DNA from: Hymenobacter yonginensis | GTDB taxonomy: Bacteria > Bacteroidota > Bacteroidia > Cytophagales > Hymenobacteraceae | Length of the DNA: 64,000 bases | Direction of reading: 5' to 3' | Assembly: GCF_027625995.1 (NCBI RefSeq) | Contig: NZ_CP115396.1 | Location: 3,286,001-3,350,000, forward strand | Part shown: positions 17,983-25,088 of the stretch, piece by piece | How positions within the stretch are numbered: the stretch's first letter is position 1 | How the letters are laid out: each line of letters starts with the position of its first letter | Translations under genes and position numbers: made by a program | Notes under the pieces: generated by a model | Databases searched by the model: none | The model's input: the letters and a program-made list of their open reading frames with translations, nothing else | What the model was told of the DNA's origin: nothing

Positions 17983-18858
17983 ATGAGCGAAGTATCGCAG
18001 TCTATTGCCCTCGTTACGGGTGCCACGTCGGGCATCGGTGAAGTAACCGCCCGCGAGCTGGTCCGGCAGGGCTACCACGTGGTACTGCTGGCCCGCAACG
18101 CCGAAAAAGCCGCCCGCACCCGCCAGCAGCTGCAGCAGACCGCCCAGCCCGGCACCCGCGTAGACGTGCTGCTCTGCGACCTGTCGGACCTAGGCCAGGT
18201 GCGGCGGGCGGCTGAGGAGTTCAACCAGCGCTACGCCCGGCTGGACGTACTGGTGAACAACGCCGGCCTAGTATTCGGGGCCGAGCGAGAGGAATCGGTC
18301 AATGGCCACGAAATGACGCTGGCCACCAACCACCTCGGCCCGTTTCTGCTCACCAGCCTGCTGCTGCCGAAGCTGCGCCAAAGCCCGGCCGCCCGCATCG
18401 TAAACGTAGCGTCCATGGCCCACAAGTTCGCCAAGCCTGATCTGGCCGACCTCGATGCCACCCGCAATTACTCGCCCATGCGGGCCTACGCCAATTCCAA
18501 GCTGTTCAATATCCTGTTCACGCAGGAGCTGGCCCGGCAGCTGCGCCAGCGCGGCATCTCCAACGTCACCACCAACAGCCTGCATCCGGGCGTGGTGGCC
18601 AGCAACTTCGGCAGCAACTCTACGTGGCTCACGCGGGCCTTCTATAAGGCCGCCGCGCCCTTCATGACAACTTCCGAAGACGGCGCCCAGACCAGCATCT
18701 ACCTCGCCACCTCACCCGAGGTAGCTAGCATCAGCGGCGGCTACTTCGCCAAGAAAAAGCCGGAGCCCGTGAAATCGGGCTTCAATACCGCGGCAAACGT
18801 GCAGCAGCTCTGGCAGCAGTCGGAGCAGATGGTAGGGCAACCGTTCTTTGCAGAATAG
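17983..18858 (+). CDS. short-chain dehydrogenase/reductase, retinol-dehydrogenase-like
   Basis: NAD(P)-dependent oxidoreductase of 291 aa. The Rossmann motif is TGATSGIG (residues ~12-19), the NAG motif is VLVNNAGLVFG, and the catalytic site is Ser in VNVASMAHKF with YANSK. The length and C-terminal part resemble the RDH11-14/WWOX-like SDR group. It stands alone and ends just before a terminator. Substrate unknown. Confidence 0.9.
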   Translation: MSEVSQSIALVTGATSGIGEVTARELVRQGYHVVLLARNAEKAARTRQQLQQTAQPGTRVDVLLCDLSDLGQVRRAAEEFNQRYARLDVLVNNAGLVFGAEREESVNGHEMTLATNHLGPFLLTSLLLPKLRQSPAARIVNVASMAHKFAKPDLADLDATRNYSPMRAYANSKLFNILFTQELARQLRQRGISNVTTNSLHPGVVASNFGSNSTWLTRAFYKAAAPFMTTSEDGAQTSIYLATSPEVASISGGYFAKKKPEPVKSGFNTAANVQQLWQQSEQMVGQPFFAE

Positions 18859-18879
18859 CGCCCATTCTTCTAAACACGC

Positions 18880-18912
18880 AAACGGCCAGTTCCTGTAGAG
18901 CTGGCCGTTTTT
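18880..18912 (+). terminator. terminator after SDR gene
   Basis: 10-bp stem AAACGGCCAG / CTGGCCGTTT (18880-18889 with 18901-18910), 11-nt loop, followed by TT. It lies 21 nt past the stop codon. Confidence 0.85.
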
Positions 18913-19012
18913 GTTAATTGTGGTGGCGTGCGGCAGCCGGTAGCTAACACCGCGCGTAGGCGAACAGCATTTTACTGCTAATTTGACACCAACTTATATC
19001 CTGCTTTACGCT

Positions 19013-19507
19013 ATGCTTTCGCTACTCTGGACTGGTCTGAATATTTTCTTGTTATTGCTGATTGCATACGCCTGGTTCCGGGTGCTCAGGGTGTTGCGCC
19101 GGCAAATTGGCTTAGGGCTGGCAGTGTTGTTCATGTTGAGTCTGGCGCTCAGAGGCAGCAGCTCCACGTCGGACACCAAAGCCAGGAATCTGCTGGAAAA
19201 CGGGCGTTTGGAGCATCCGATAGGCAACTGGGGCAGTAGTGCCAGTATTCCACTCAACCCCAATAACGAGTTGTGCCTACGGTTTGAGGGCGTCCGCACA
19301 GATTCCACCTTACGGGTTCATGGAATGTACAGCAGCATTTCGGGCCTGATGCTGGGCCACGAATGGAAACCACTAGCTGGTATGGCGAATACCAGGAAGC
19401 AGGGCGTTTCCTACGAGATATTCTTAAGCCACGAATGGAAACTACTGGGCATTGGCTTGTATGTAAGCAGCGAAGAATACACCGGTATGGCGCCCCTTGC
19501 AAAATAA
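19013..19507 (+). CDS. hypothetical membrane protein with an internal repeat
   Basis: Unrecognised protein of about 164 aa. Two hydrophobic segments (roughly residues 1-20 and 35-48) are followed by a soluble part. A 15-nt sequence, GCCACGAATGGAAAC, occurs twice about 75 nt apart (near 19357 and 19430), giving G-H-E-W-K and S-H-E-W-K copies in the protein. GC looks lower than in the neighbours, which may mean a recent arrival or weak selection. A TTG at 18983 could be the start and would add ten residues. Reality of the gene is probable, not certain. Confidence 0.5.
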   Translation: MLSLLWTGLNIFLLLLIAYAWFRVLRVLRRQIGLGLAVLFMLSLALRGSSSTSDTKARNLLENGRLEHPIGNWGSSASIPLNPNNELCLRFEGVRTDSTLRVHGMYSSISGLMLGHEWKPLAGMANTRKQGVSYEIFLSHEWKLLGIGLYVSSEEYTGMAPLAK

Positions 19508-19528
19508 CTCGCCGCTCTTGAGCACAAC

Positions 19529-19565
19529 AAAAACCCCGCCCGGCGCAGTGCCGGGCGGGGTTTTT
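19529..19565. terminator. bidirectional terminator before ahcY end
   Basis: Perfect 16-bp stem (19529-19544 with 19550-19565), 5-nt loop, with A5 and T5 flanks included in the stem, so it works on both strands. It lies between the convergent hypothetical gene and ahcY. Confidence 0.93.
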
Positions 19566-19587
19566 CTATTCAGGAAGCCGGAGCCGC

Positions 19588-20907
19588 TTAGTAGCGGTAC
19601 AGGTCCGATTTGAACGGGCCTTCTACGGGCACCTTGATGTAGTCGGCCTGCTTGGGCGTCAGCTCGTCCAGCTCCACGCCAATTTTGGCGAGGTGCAGGC
19701 GGGCCACCTTCTCGTCGAGGTGCTTGGGCAGGGTGTACACCTGGTTTTCGTACTGGTCGGCGTTCTGCCACAGTTCCAGTTGGGCCAGCGTCTGGTTGGT
19801 GAACGAGTTCGACATGACGAACGAAGGGTGGCCGGTGGCGCAGCCCAAGTTCACGAGGCGGCCTTCGGCGAGGATAATCACCTCTTTGCCTTCGATGGTG
19901 TAGATGTCAACTTGCGGCTTCACCGTGTCTTTGGTGTGGCCGTAGTTTTTGTTCAGCCAGGCCATGTCAATTTCATCGTCGAAGTGACCGATGTTGCAGA
20001 CAATGGCTTTGTCCTTGAGGCTGCGGAAGTGCTCTTCCGTCAGGATGTCGCAGTTGCCGGTGGCCGTTACCACGATGTCGGCTTCTTTCACGGCGTTAGC
20101 CAGCTTCTTCACGGCAAAGCCGTCCATAGCAGCCTGCAGGGCACAGATCGGGTCAATTTCGGTAACGATAACGCGGGCGCCGGCGCCGAGCAGCGAAGCG
20201 GCCGTGCCTTTTCCTACGTCGCCGTAGCCAGCCACTACAGCCACTTTGCCAGCCATCATCACATCGGTAGCGCGGCGGATAGCGTCCACAGCCGACTCTT
20301 TGCAGCCGTACTTGTTGTCGAACTTCGACTTCGTTACCGAGTCGTTGACGTTGAACGCGGGCAGCGGCAGGGTGCCGGCTTTCACGCGCTCCAGCAGGCG
20401 CAGTACGCCCGTGGTGGTTTCTTCCGAAATGCCTTTGATGCCAGCAGCCAGCTCAGGGTACTGGTTCAGCACCATGTTGGTCAGGTCGCCACCGTCGTCG
20501 AGGATCATGTTCAGGGGCTGACGATCTTCACCGAAGAACAGCGTCTGCTCGATGCACCAGTTGAACTCCTCCTCGTTGAGGCCTTTCCAGGCGTACACCG
20601 GCGTACCGGCAGCCGCAATTGCCGCGGCGGCGTGGTCCTGGGTGGAGAAGATGTTGCACGACGACCACGTCACGTCAGCGCCCAGGGCCTGCAGCGTCTC
20701 GATGAGCACGGCAGTCTGGATGGTCATGTGCAGGCAGCCAGCGATGCGCGCGCCTTTCAGCGGCTGGCTGGCGCCGTATTCTTCGCGCAGGGCCATCAGA
20801 CCCGGCATTTCAGCCTCGGCCAGACGGATTTCCTTGCGGCCCCACTCAGCGAGGCTCATGTCTTTTACTTTGTACGGAACGTAGGCCGTGGTCTTGGTCT
20901 CCACCAT
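19588..20907 (-). CDS. ahcY: adenosylhomocysteinase
   Basis: Hydrolyses S-adenosylhomocysteine to homocysteine and adenosine, clearing the product of methylation. It is 439 aa with the NAD-binding motif [10 protein letters not shown], substrate motifs [14 protein letters not shown] and [14 protein letters not shown], and the C-terminal KSDLYRY ending required for NAD binding. It is monocistronic: terminator downstream and a TACCTTTG box 29 nt before the ATG. Together with metK at the other end of the window it belongs to the SAM cycle. Confidence 0.98.
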   Translation of the reverse strand: MVETKTTAYVPYKVKDMSLAEWGRKEIRLAEAEMPGLMALREEYGASQPLKGARIAGCLHMTIQTAVLIETLQALGADVTWSSCNIFSTQDHAAAAIAAAGTPVYAWKGLNEEEFNWCIEQTLFFGEDRQPLNMILDDGGDLTNMVLNQYPELAAGIKGISEETTTGVLRLLERVKAGTLPLPAFNVNDSVTKSKFDNKYGCKESAVDAIRRATDVMMAGKVAVVAGYGDVGKGTAASLLGAGARVIVTEIDPICALQAAMDGFAVKKLANAVKEADIVVTATGNCDILTEEHFRSLKDKAIVCNIGHFDDEIDMAWLNKNYGHTKDTVKPQVDIYTIEGKEVIILAEGRLVNLGCATGHPSFVMSNSFTNQTLAQLELWQNADQYENQVYTLPKHLDEKVARLHLAKIGVELDELTPKQADYIKVPVEGPFKSDLYRY

Positions 20908-20935
20908 GATGCTGATTTTTTTTGCTAGACAACTA

Positions 20936-20943
20936 CAAAGGTA
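20936..20943 (-). promoter_or_regulatory. -7 promoter box of ahcY
   Basis: TACCTTTG on the minus strand, matching TAnnTTTG, 29 nt before the start codon. A TTG is found upstream but with a 23-nt spacer, so only the -7 element is convincing. Confidence 0.55.
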
Positions 20944-20973
20944 ACCAAAATGTTAGTGGCGCTATACAACAAC

Positions 20974-21001
20974 AACGCCTGCCTCCATTGGGGCAGGCGT
21001 T
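20974..21001. terminator. hairpin between DUF4397 gene and ahcY
   Basis: 10-bp perfect stem AACGCCTGCC / GGCAGGCGTT (20974-20983 with 20992-21001), 8-nt loop, 25 nt past the stop of the DUF4397 gene. The T-tract is weak (GTTGTTGTTG). Confidence 0.65.
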
Positions 21002-21026
21002 GCAGATCAGGCAGCTAACAGCCGTA

Positions 21027-21782
21027 TTAGTTATGCTGAATGATGACTGCCTGTGGCTGCTGTGCCGCCGGCACACCTGCCCCGGCAATGCCACGCACCA
21101 CCACGGTATAGATTTTACCGGCTTCGTAGTTTTTGACGCCGGTACCGGTGCCCGTGCCATCACCGACGGCAATTACCTGCGAACGGGGCGTGCCCGCCGT
21201 CACTGATAGGTTCAGGGAGGCGGCATTGATGGCAATGAAGCCCGAGGCGGCCCCAAATGGCACATCCGTCGTGACGTCGGTGCCGGCGGTACCGGGCAGG
21301 GCCGAAGGCACCGTGAGGCGAACTGGCGTTGGGGCGTTCAGGGCCAGATGCACGATGCGCACTTTCGCCTGGCCGGCGGCCGGGGCCGTCAGGTCGTCAG
21401 GCACGGTGAGCACCGTGGGCGTAGAGCCGATAGTGGCGGAAGGCGAGAAAACGAACGAGGAGTAGTTCTGGTCTTTGGAAACGGCAAGCGGGGCCGAAGT
21501 CAGCACCTGCGTGCCGCTGTTGATGCGCAGAGTGGGCGAGCCTGCGTTTACGGTGAAGTAAGGGCTGTTGGCGCCGTAGTTGAGCTGGGCCACCTGCTGG
21601 TCGGCTACGAAAGCGGTGATGGGCACATTGGATACGGCCGCCGCGTGTACAACCAGCACCTTGCCTTGCTCGGGCGCAGGCGTGCTGTCGTTGTCATCAT
21701 TGCCACAGGCAGAAAAGGCCAGCGCGGCCGGCAGCACAGAGGCTAGAAATAGCTGGCGCAGAGAAGGAACAACGGTTTTCAT
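21027..21782 (-). CDS. DUF4397 domain lipoprotein
   Basis: 251-aa lipoprotein: signal peptide with lipobox FSAC (Cys near residue 26). Two DUF4397-type halves follow, VLVVHAAAVSNVPITAFVAD and VRIVHLALNAPTPVRLTVP, the repeated V-R-x-x-H pattern of this family. A short Gly-Thr run (GDGTGTGTG) precedes the last strand. Function unknown; proteins of this family are cell-surface or periplasmic beta-sandwiches. It stands alone with its own terminator. Confidence 0.8.
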   Translation of the reverse strand: MKTVVPSLRQLFLASVLPAALAFSACGNDDNDSTPAPEQGKVLVVHAAAVSNVPITAFVADQQVAQLNYGANSPYFTVNAGSPTLRINSGTQVLTSAPLAVSKDQNYSSFVFSPSATIGSTPTVLTVPDDLTAPAAGQAKVRIVHLALNAPTPVRLTVPSALPGTAGTDVTTDVPFGAASGFIAINAASLNLSVTAGTPRSQVIAVGDGTGTGTGVKNYEAGKIYTVVVRGIAGAGVPAAQQPQAVIIQHN

Positions 21783-21919
21783 AGTCGGTTTCAGGTTGAG
21801 TGAAAGCTAATTGTACTGCGGACAGAACGTATCGGTAAGGGCATTTGTTGAGTTGGCTCTGAAATACCGCCCGGCACATAGTTGATATAGCTATGATGCA
21901 GACTGTTATATTTGCTTTC

Positions 21920-22534
21920 ATGCACCGTTCCGAACTTTTAGTGGCTGGAGTATTCCGCCCTTCTCTAGTGTTATTTTTAGGCCTGTGGGCAGGCACTGCT
22001 TTTGGGCAGTCGGGCACGGTAGTGCGCCTGAGCCCGGAAGACAAGGACCGGGGCCGCAACGGGGTGCAGAAGAACTTCTATTTCACCACCAAAGAGCAGC
22101 CCACCGACGACGATTACCAGAACGCCGGGTACTTTGGGCAGCGCCTGCGGCCCTACCTGGCCGGCAACCAGGAAGCGTTGGACAACCTCAACCGCTACCG
22201 CCGCCAGAAGTGGATTTTCCTGGCCGAGCGCCTCACGTTTGTGGGCGGGGTGGCGGTGTACGGCTCCCAGACCTTCAGCGGCAGCGGCGACCAACACTAT
22301 TTCAGCAACCCGCAGAAGGTAACGCTGGGCGTAGTGGCAGGCAGCTTGCTGGCCAACATCTTCATTACGCGCCACACCAACGAGCATTTCGTGCGCGCCG
22401 TGGAAGCCCACAACGCCGGCCTGTCGGCAGATGGGCGCACGGGCCTGTGGCAGCGGCTGGCACCGACCGGCATGGGCGTGGCGGCTTCGGCCACGGGCCA
22501 GCCGCTGCTGGCGTTGCGCTGGCAGCTGCGCTAA
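21920..22534 (+). CDS. exported protein of unknown function
   Basis: About 204 aa. A signal peptide (LVLFLGLWAGTAFG, cleavage before QSG) is followed by a polar region (SPEDKDRGRNGVQKNFYF) and two weakly hydrophobic stretches (LTFVGGVAVYGSQTF and VTLGVVAGSLLANIFI). No family recognised. A TATATTTG box at 21907-21914 lies just upstream of this ATG, so either the message is nearly leaderless or translation begins at a GTG about 23 nt further in. An ATG at 21893 falls before the box and is unlikely. Confidence 0.65.
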   Translation: MHRSELLVAGVFRPSLVLFLGLWAGTAFGQSGTVVRLSPEDKDRGRNGVQKNFYFTTKEQPTDDDYQNAGYFGQRLRPYLAGNQEALDNLNRYRRQKWIFLAERLTFVGGVAVYGSQTFSGSGDQHYFSNPQKVTLGVVAGSLLANIFITRHTNEHFVRAVEAHNAGLSADGRTGLWQRLAPTGMGVAASATGQPLLALRWQLR

Positions 22535-22585
22535 GCGCCGGCCCGGTGGGCCAACCCCTGTTTACTAGTTTCGTAGGAGTACCAC

Positions 22586-23782
22586 ATGGAATTTCCGCTT
22601 CCCGCGGCGTCGCGTCAGTATGTGGCTAAGCACCTGCACGACGACCCCGCCCAGCTGGCGCTGCAAGCCCGCAAATACCCTGGCCTGCCCGTTCCGGAGC
22701 TGGTGCGCCAGATTCAGGCCCGCCAGAAAGCTCGCCTGAAAGTGCCCGCCTGGGCCGACAACCCCGACCTGGTTTTCCCGCCGACGCTGTCGGTGGAACA
22801 GGCTTCGTCTGCCCGCACCGCCGCGTTTAAGGCGGCGCTGGTGAGCGGGCAGCGCCTGGCCGACCTCACCGGCGGCTTCGGCGTAGACGTATCGTATTTT
22901 GCTGAAAGGATTCCGGAAGTGCACTACGTGGAGCGCAACGCGGCCCTGGCCGATGTGGTGCGCTTCAACCTCACGCACCTGGGCATCGAAAACGTGCAGT
23001 TTCACACGGCCGACGCGGTGCAGTTTCTGCGCAACACCCCGGATACGTTTGATTGGATATACCTCGACCCCGCCCGGCGTGACACGGCCGCCCGCAAGAT
23101 TTTCCGGCTGCAGGACTGCGAGCCGGATATTCTGCGCCTGATGCCGCTGCTGCTGCACAAGGGCCGCCGCGTGCTGCTCAAAACTTCGCCCATGCTTGAT
23201 ATCGAGCAGGCTATTCTGGAGCTGCGGCAGGTGCGGCAGTTGTGGGTGGTGGCCGTGGATAATGAGTGTAAGGAAGTGCTGTACGAGCTAGGGCCCGAGC
23301 CGGCCGTCGACCCGGAGCGCCACACCGTGAACCTGCTCCGCACCGGCCAGCAGCAGGATTTCCGCCTGAACCGGGCCCGCGAGGCCCGCGCTGTGCCGCG
23401 CTACGCCGAGCCGCAGCAGTATCTCTACGAGCCCAACGTGGCCATTCTGAAGGCGGGCGGCTTCCGCAGCATCGGGACGGCGTTTGAGCTACTGAAGCTG
23501 CACCAGCACAGCCACCTCTACACCTCCGACACGCTGCACCCCGACTTCCCGGGCCGCATCTTCCGCATTCGGGCCACCGAGAAGTACGACGCCCAAGCGT
23601 TGCGCGCCCACCTCGGCCCCGAAGTCCGCGCCCACGTCACGACCCGCAACTTCCCCGACACGGTGGCCGAGTTCCGCCACCGCACCGGCATCCGCGAAGG
23701 CGGTGACCTGTACCTGTTCGCCACCACCAACCTGGAAGGCAAGCTGATGGTACTGGTGACCGAAAAGCACAACGGCTTTTAG
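22586..23782 (+). CDS. class I SAM-dependent methyltransferase, THUMP-like (PG_1098 type)
   Basis: 398-aa protein. Residues ~85-190 form a Rossmann methyltransferase core: LADLTGGFGVDVSYFAE (SAM loop), VHYVERNAALADVVRFNL, then WIYLDPARRD, the D-P-A-R-R motif of RNA-type methyltransferases in place of NPPY. The C-terminal part (ILKAGGFRSIGTAFELLKLH onward) resembles the THUMP-like/ferredoxin-like domain of the Bacteroidota PG_1098 family. Probable RNA or nucleotide target, not known. Unusually for this phylum there is a Shine-Dalgarno-like AGGAG six bases before the ATG. Confidence 0.85.
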   Translation: MEFPLPAASRQYVAKHLHDDPAQLALQARKYPGLPVPELVRQIQARQKARLKVPAWADNPDLVFPPTLSVEQASSARTAAFKAALVSGQRLADLTGGFGVDVSYFAERIPEVHYVERNAALADVVRFNLTHLGIENVQFHTADAVQFLRNTPDTFDWIYLDPARRDTAARKIFRLQDCEPDILRLMPLLLHKGRRVLLKTSPMLDIEQAILELRQVRQLWVVAVDNECKEVLYELGPEPAVDPERHTVNLLRTGQQQDFRLNRAREARAVPRYAEPQQYLYEPNVAILKAGGFRSIGTAFELLKLHQHSHLYTSDTLHPDFPGRIFRIRATEKYDAQALRAHLGPEVRAHVTTRNFPDTVAEFRHRTGIREGGDLYLFATTNLEGKLMVLVTEKHNGF

Positions 23783-23798
23783 CCTAATTCTTTAAGTT

Positions 23799-23895
23799 GT
23801 ACCGCGAAGTTTCACTTCGCGAAGCACCGGGAATTGCAGAGCAGTTTTTTCAGCCCTGATGTTCCGGCGCCTCGCGAAGTGGAGCTTCGCGGTAC
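23799..23895. repeat. REPIN-like paired palindrome
   Basis: Two inverted copies of a 26-nt unit, 23799-23824 and 23870-23895, about 22 of 26 positions complementary. Each unit is itself palindromic (CGCGAAG...CTTCGCG). The pair lies in the 193-nt gap between two convergent genes, 16 nt past the methyltransferase stop. Confidence 0.75.
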
Positions 23896-23936
23896 TTGTT
23901 TTTGGCCTGCTCAACAGCAACTAGCGCCGTCCACAA

Positions 23937-23976
23937 AATCCGTGAAATCCGCTTAAATCCGGGCTAATCCGTGATT
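23937..23976. repeat. AATCC repeat with ~10-bp period
   Basis: AATCC occurs at 23937, 23946, 23956 and 23966, a spacing of 9-10 bp, within AATCCG-rich DNA that ends GTGATTCATTT at the glycosylase stop. I recall similar AATCCGTG-type stretches scattered in other bacterial genomes, but cannot search. Confidence 0.5.
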
Positions 23977-24587
23977 CATTTAGCCTTGCTGGTCCAGGGG
24001 CTGCCGATGATGCGGAAGCGCCAGGGTAGGCTGGCGGCCTCTTCGCCGGCGTAGGCGAGGCCCACGCGGGGGCTGCTGAGGACGTCGGCTTCCGGCACCT
24101 GTTCGGCGTGGTCTTCAATCCAGAGCGTCTCGCCTTGCAAATCGGTGCCGGAAAGGGCCGGCGTGACGCCCAGCGCCTGGGTGAGCAGGCCGGGGCCGGC
24201 GGTGAGCTTGGCTGAGGCCGTTTCCAGCCCACGACGCCGAAGCATGATATCCAGCCCCACCAGCGGCTCGATGGCACGGATCAGGACGGTATCGGGCTTG
24301 TCGGCGTCGTTGGTGCTGATGTTGAACAGCGTGTGGCGCTGATACACCTGGTACAGGTAGGCGCGGCCGCCGGGCTCGTGCAGGGCGCGGCCGTGCGGGC
24401 CGCGGCGCTTCAGGTGCAGCTGCATCGACAGGTCGCCTTGGTGTGAGTAGGCCTCGGTTTCCACGATACGGCCGCCGGTCAGCTCGCCGTTGAGGCAGCT
24501 GAACAGGTGCTTGCCCAGCAGGTCGCGGGCAATCTGTACGGGGTCGGGGCGGCGGTAGAAGTCGGGCGGGAGTTTGGGGTGTAGCAT
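23976..24587 (-). CDS. DNA-3-methyladenine glycosylase (AAG/MPG family)
   Basis: Base-excision repair glycosylase that removes alkylated purines. The 203-aa protein has RDLLGKHLF, the core VETEAYSHQGDLSMQLH (family form VETEAYxGxxDxASH) and YLYQVYQRHTLFNIST. In the usual D-x-A-S-H-x segment this protein has D-L-S-M-Q-L, a mild departure. It ends in a short basic tail. ATG at 24587 (MLHPKLPPDFY) is preferred; a Met 5 codons earlier lies close to a dispersed repeat. Monocistronic. Confidence 0.85.
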   Translation of the reverse strand: MLHPKLPPDFYRRPDPVQIARDLLGKHLFSCLNGELTGGRIVETEAYSHQGDLSMQLHLKRRGPHGRALHEPGGRAYLYQVYQRHTLFNISTNDADKPDTVLIRAIEPLVGLDIMLRRRGLETASAKLTAGPGLLTQALGVTPALSGTDLQGETLWIEDHAEQVPEADVLSSPRVGLAYAGEEAASLPWRFRIIGSPWTSKAK

Positions 24588-24595
24588 ATTTCGAT

Positions 24596-24721
24596 GTAGC
24601 ATAGGCTTCAGCCTGTGCCGGCCAACGGGGCAAGAACAAGTTTCGGTTTACGGTTGAGCTGATACGTTTTCTGCAGGAATTGTGGCGGCCGACCGGAGGC
24701 ACAGGCTGAAGCCTATGCTAC
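24596..24721. repeat. REPIN-like pair of 24-bp palindromic units
   Basis: Perfect 24-bp inverted copies, 24596-24619 and 24698-24721, 78 nt apart; each holds the palindrome AGGCTGAAGCCT. A third copy of the same 24-mer is at 61870-61893. The pair separates the glycosylase start from the cobalamin riboswitch promoter. Confidence 0.85.
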
Positions 24722-24728
24722 AATCTGC

Positions 24729-24736
24729 TACCTTTG
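24729..24736 (+). promoter_or_regulatory. -7 promoter box of the cobalamin operon
   Basis: TACCTTTG, matching TAnnTTTG, about 5 nt before the predicted riboswitch RNA and 8 nt after a REP-like repeat unit. No TTG at 19-nt spacing was found. Confidence 0.55.
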
Positions 24737-24740
24737 AGGC

Positions 24741-24938
24741 GTAGAGGTGGCCGGACCCCGATTGCGGGGCGAGGCTGAAAAGGGAATCCGGTTCAAAGCC
24801 GGAGCTGTCCCCGCAACTGTACGCTTCACGAGTCGGCGCGCCTCAGCTGCCACTGTTTCCGAGAAGGTAGCTCCAGATGGAGTTGCCGGAGAAATGGGAA
24901 GGCGGCGCGTCAGAAGCAAGCCAGGAGACCTGCCTTTG
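24741..24938 (+). promoter_or_regulatory. cobalamin (B12) riboswitch
   Basis: The conserved core is plain: AAAGGGAATCCGGTTC followed by AAAGCCGGAGCTGTCCCCGC and AACTGTA near 24779-24821, and the B12 box AGCCAGGAGACCTGCC at 24919-24934. It precedes a BtuB-like receptor gene by about 150 nt; that stretch (24939-25088) should hold the expression platform and shows no other gene. Cobalamin binding is expected to lower expression. Confidence 0.95.
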
Positions 24939-25088
24939 CATTTCCCCATGTTCAGCGCCCTCGGTGGAAGGGCGGAGAATGATAGCAGTGGTGGCTTTCG
25001 GGCCGCCGGATTTTCCTGTTTTCGGCCTCGGCTGCGGCCTGGCTTTCGGCAACGAAGGCTGGCGTCGGAGTTCTGAACTGAATTTTCC

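Noticed and set aside
19693-20928. 411-codon open frame on the plus strand opposite ahcY
   Set aside because: It is a shadow of the strongly biased codons of ahcY; the product has no recognisable domain and ahcY is certain.
24596-24721. Perfect 24-bp inverted repeats as ends of an insertion sequence
   Set aside because: Only 78 nt lie between them, with no coding capacity and no clear target duplication, and the unit is palindromic by itself, which fits REP-type repeats better.
24603-25088. Short open frames around the riboswitch as small genes
   Set aside because: They cross the conserved riboswitch core and have no protein similarity.
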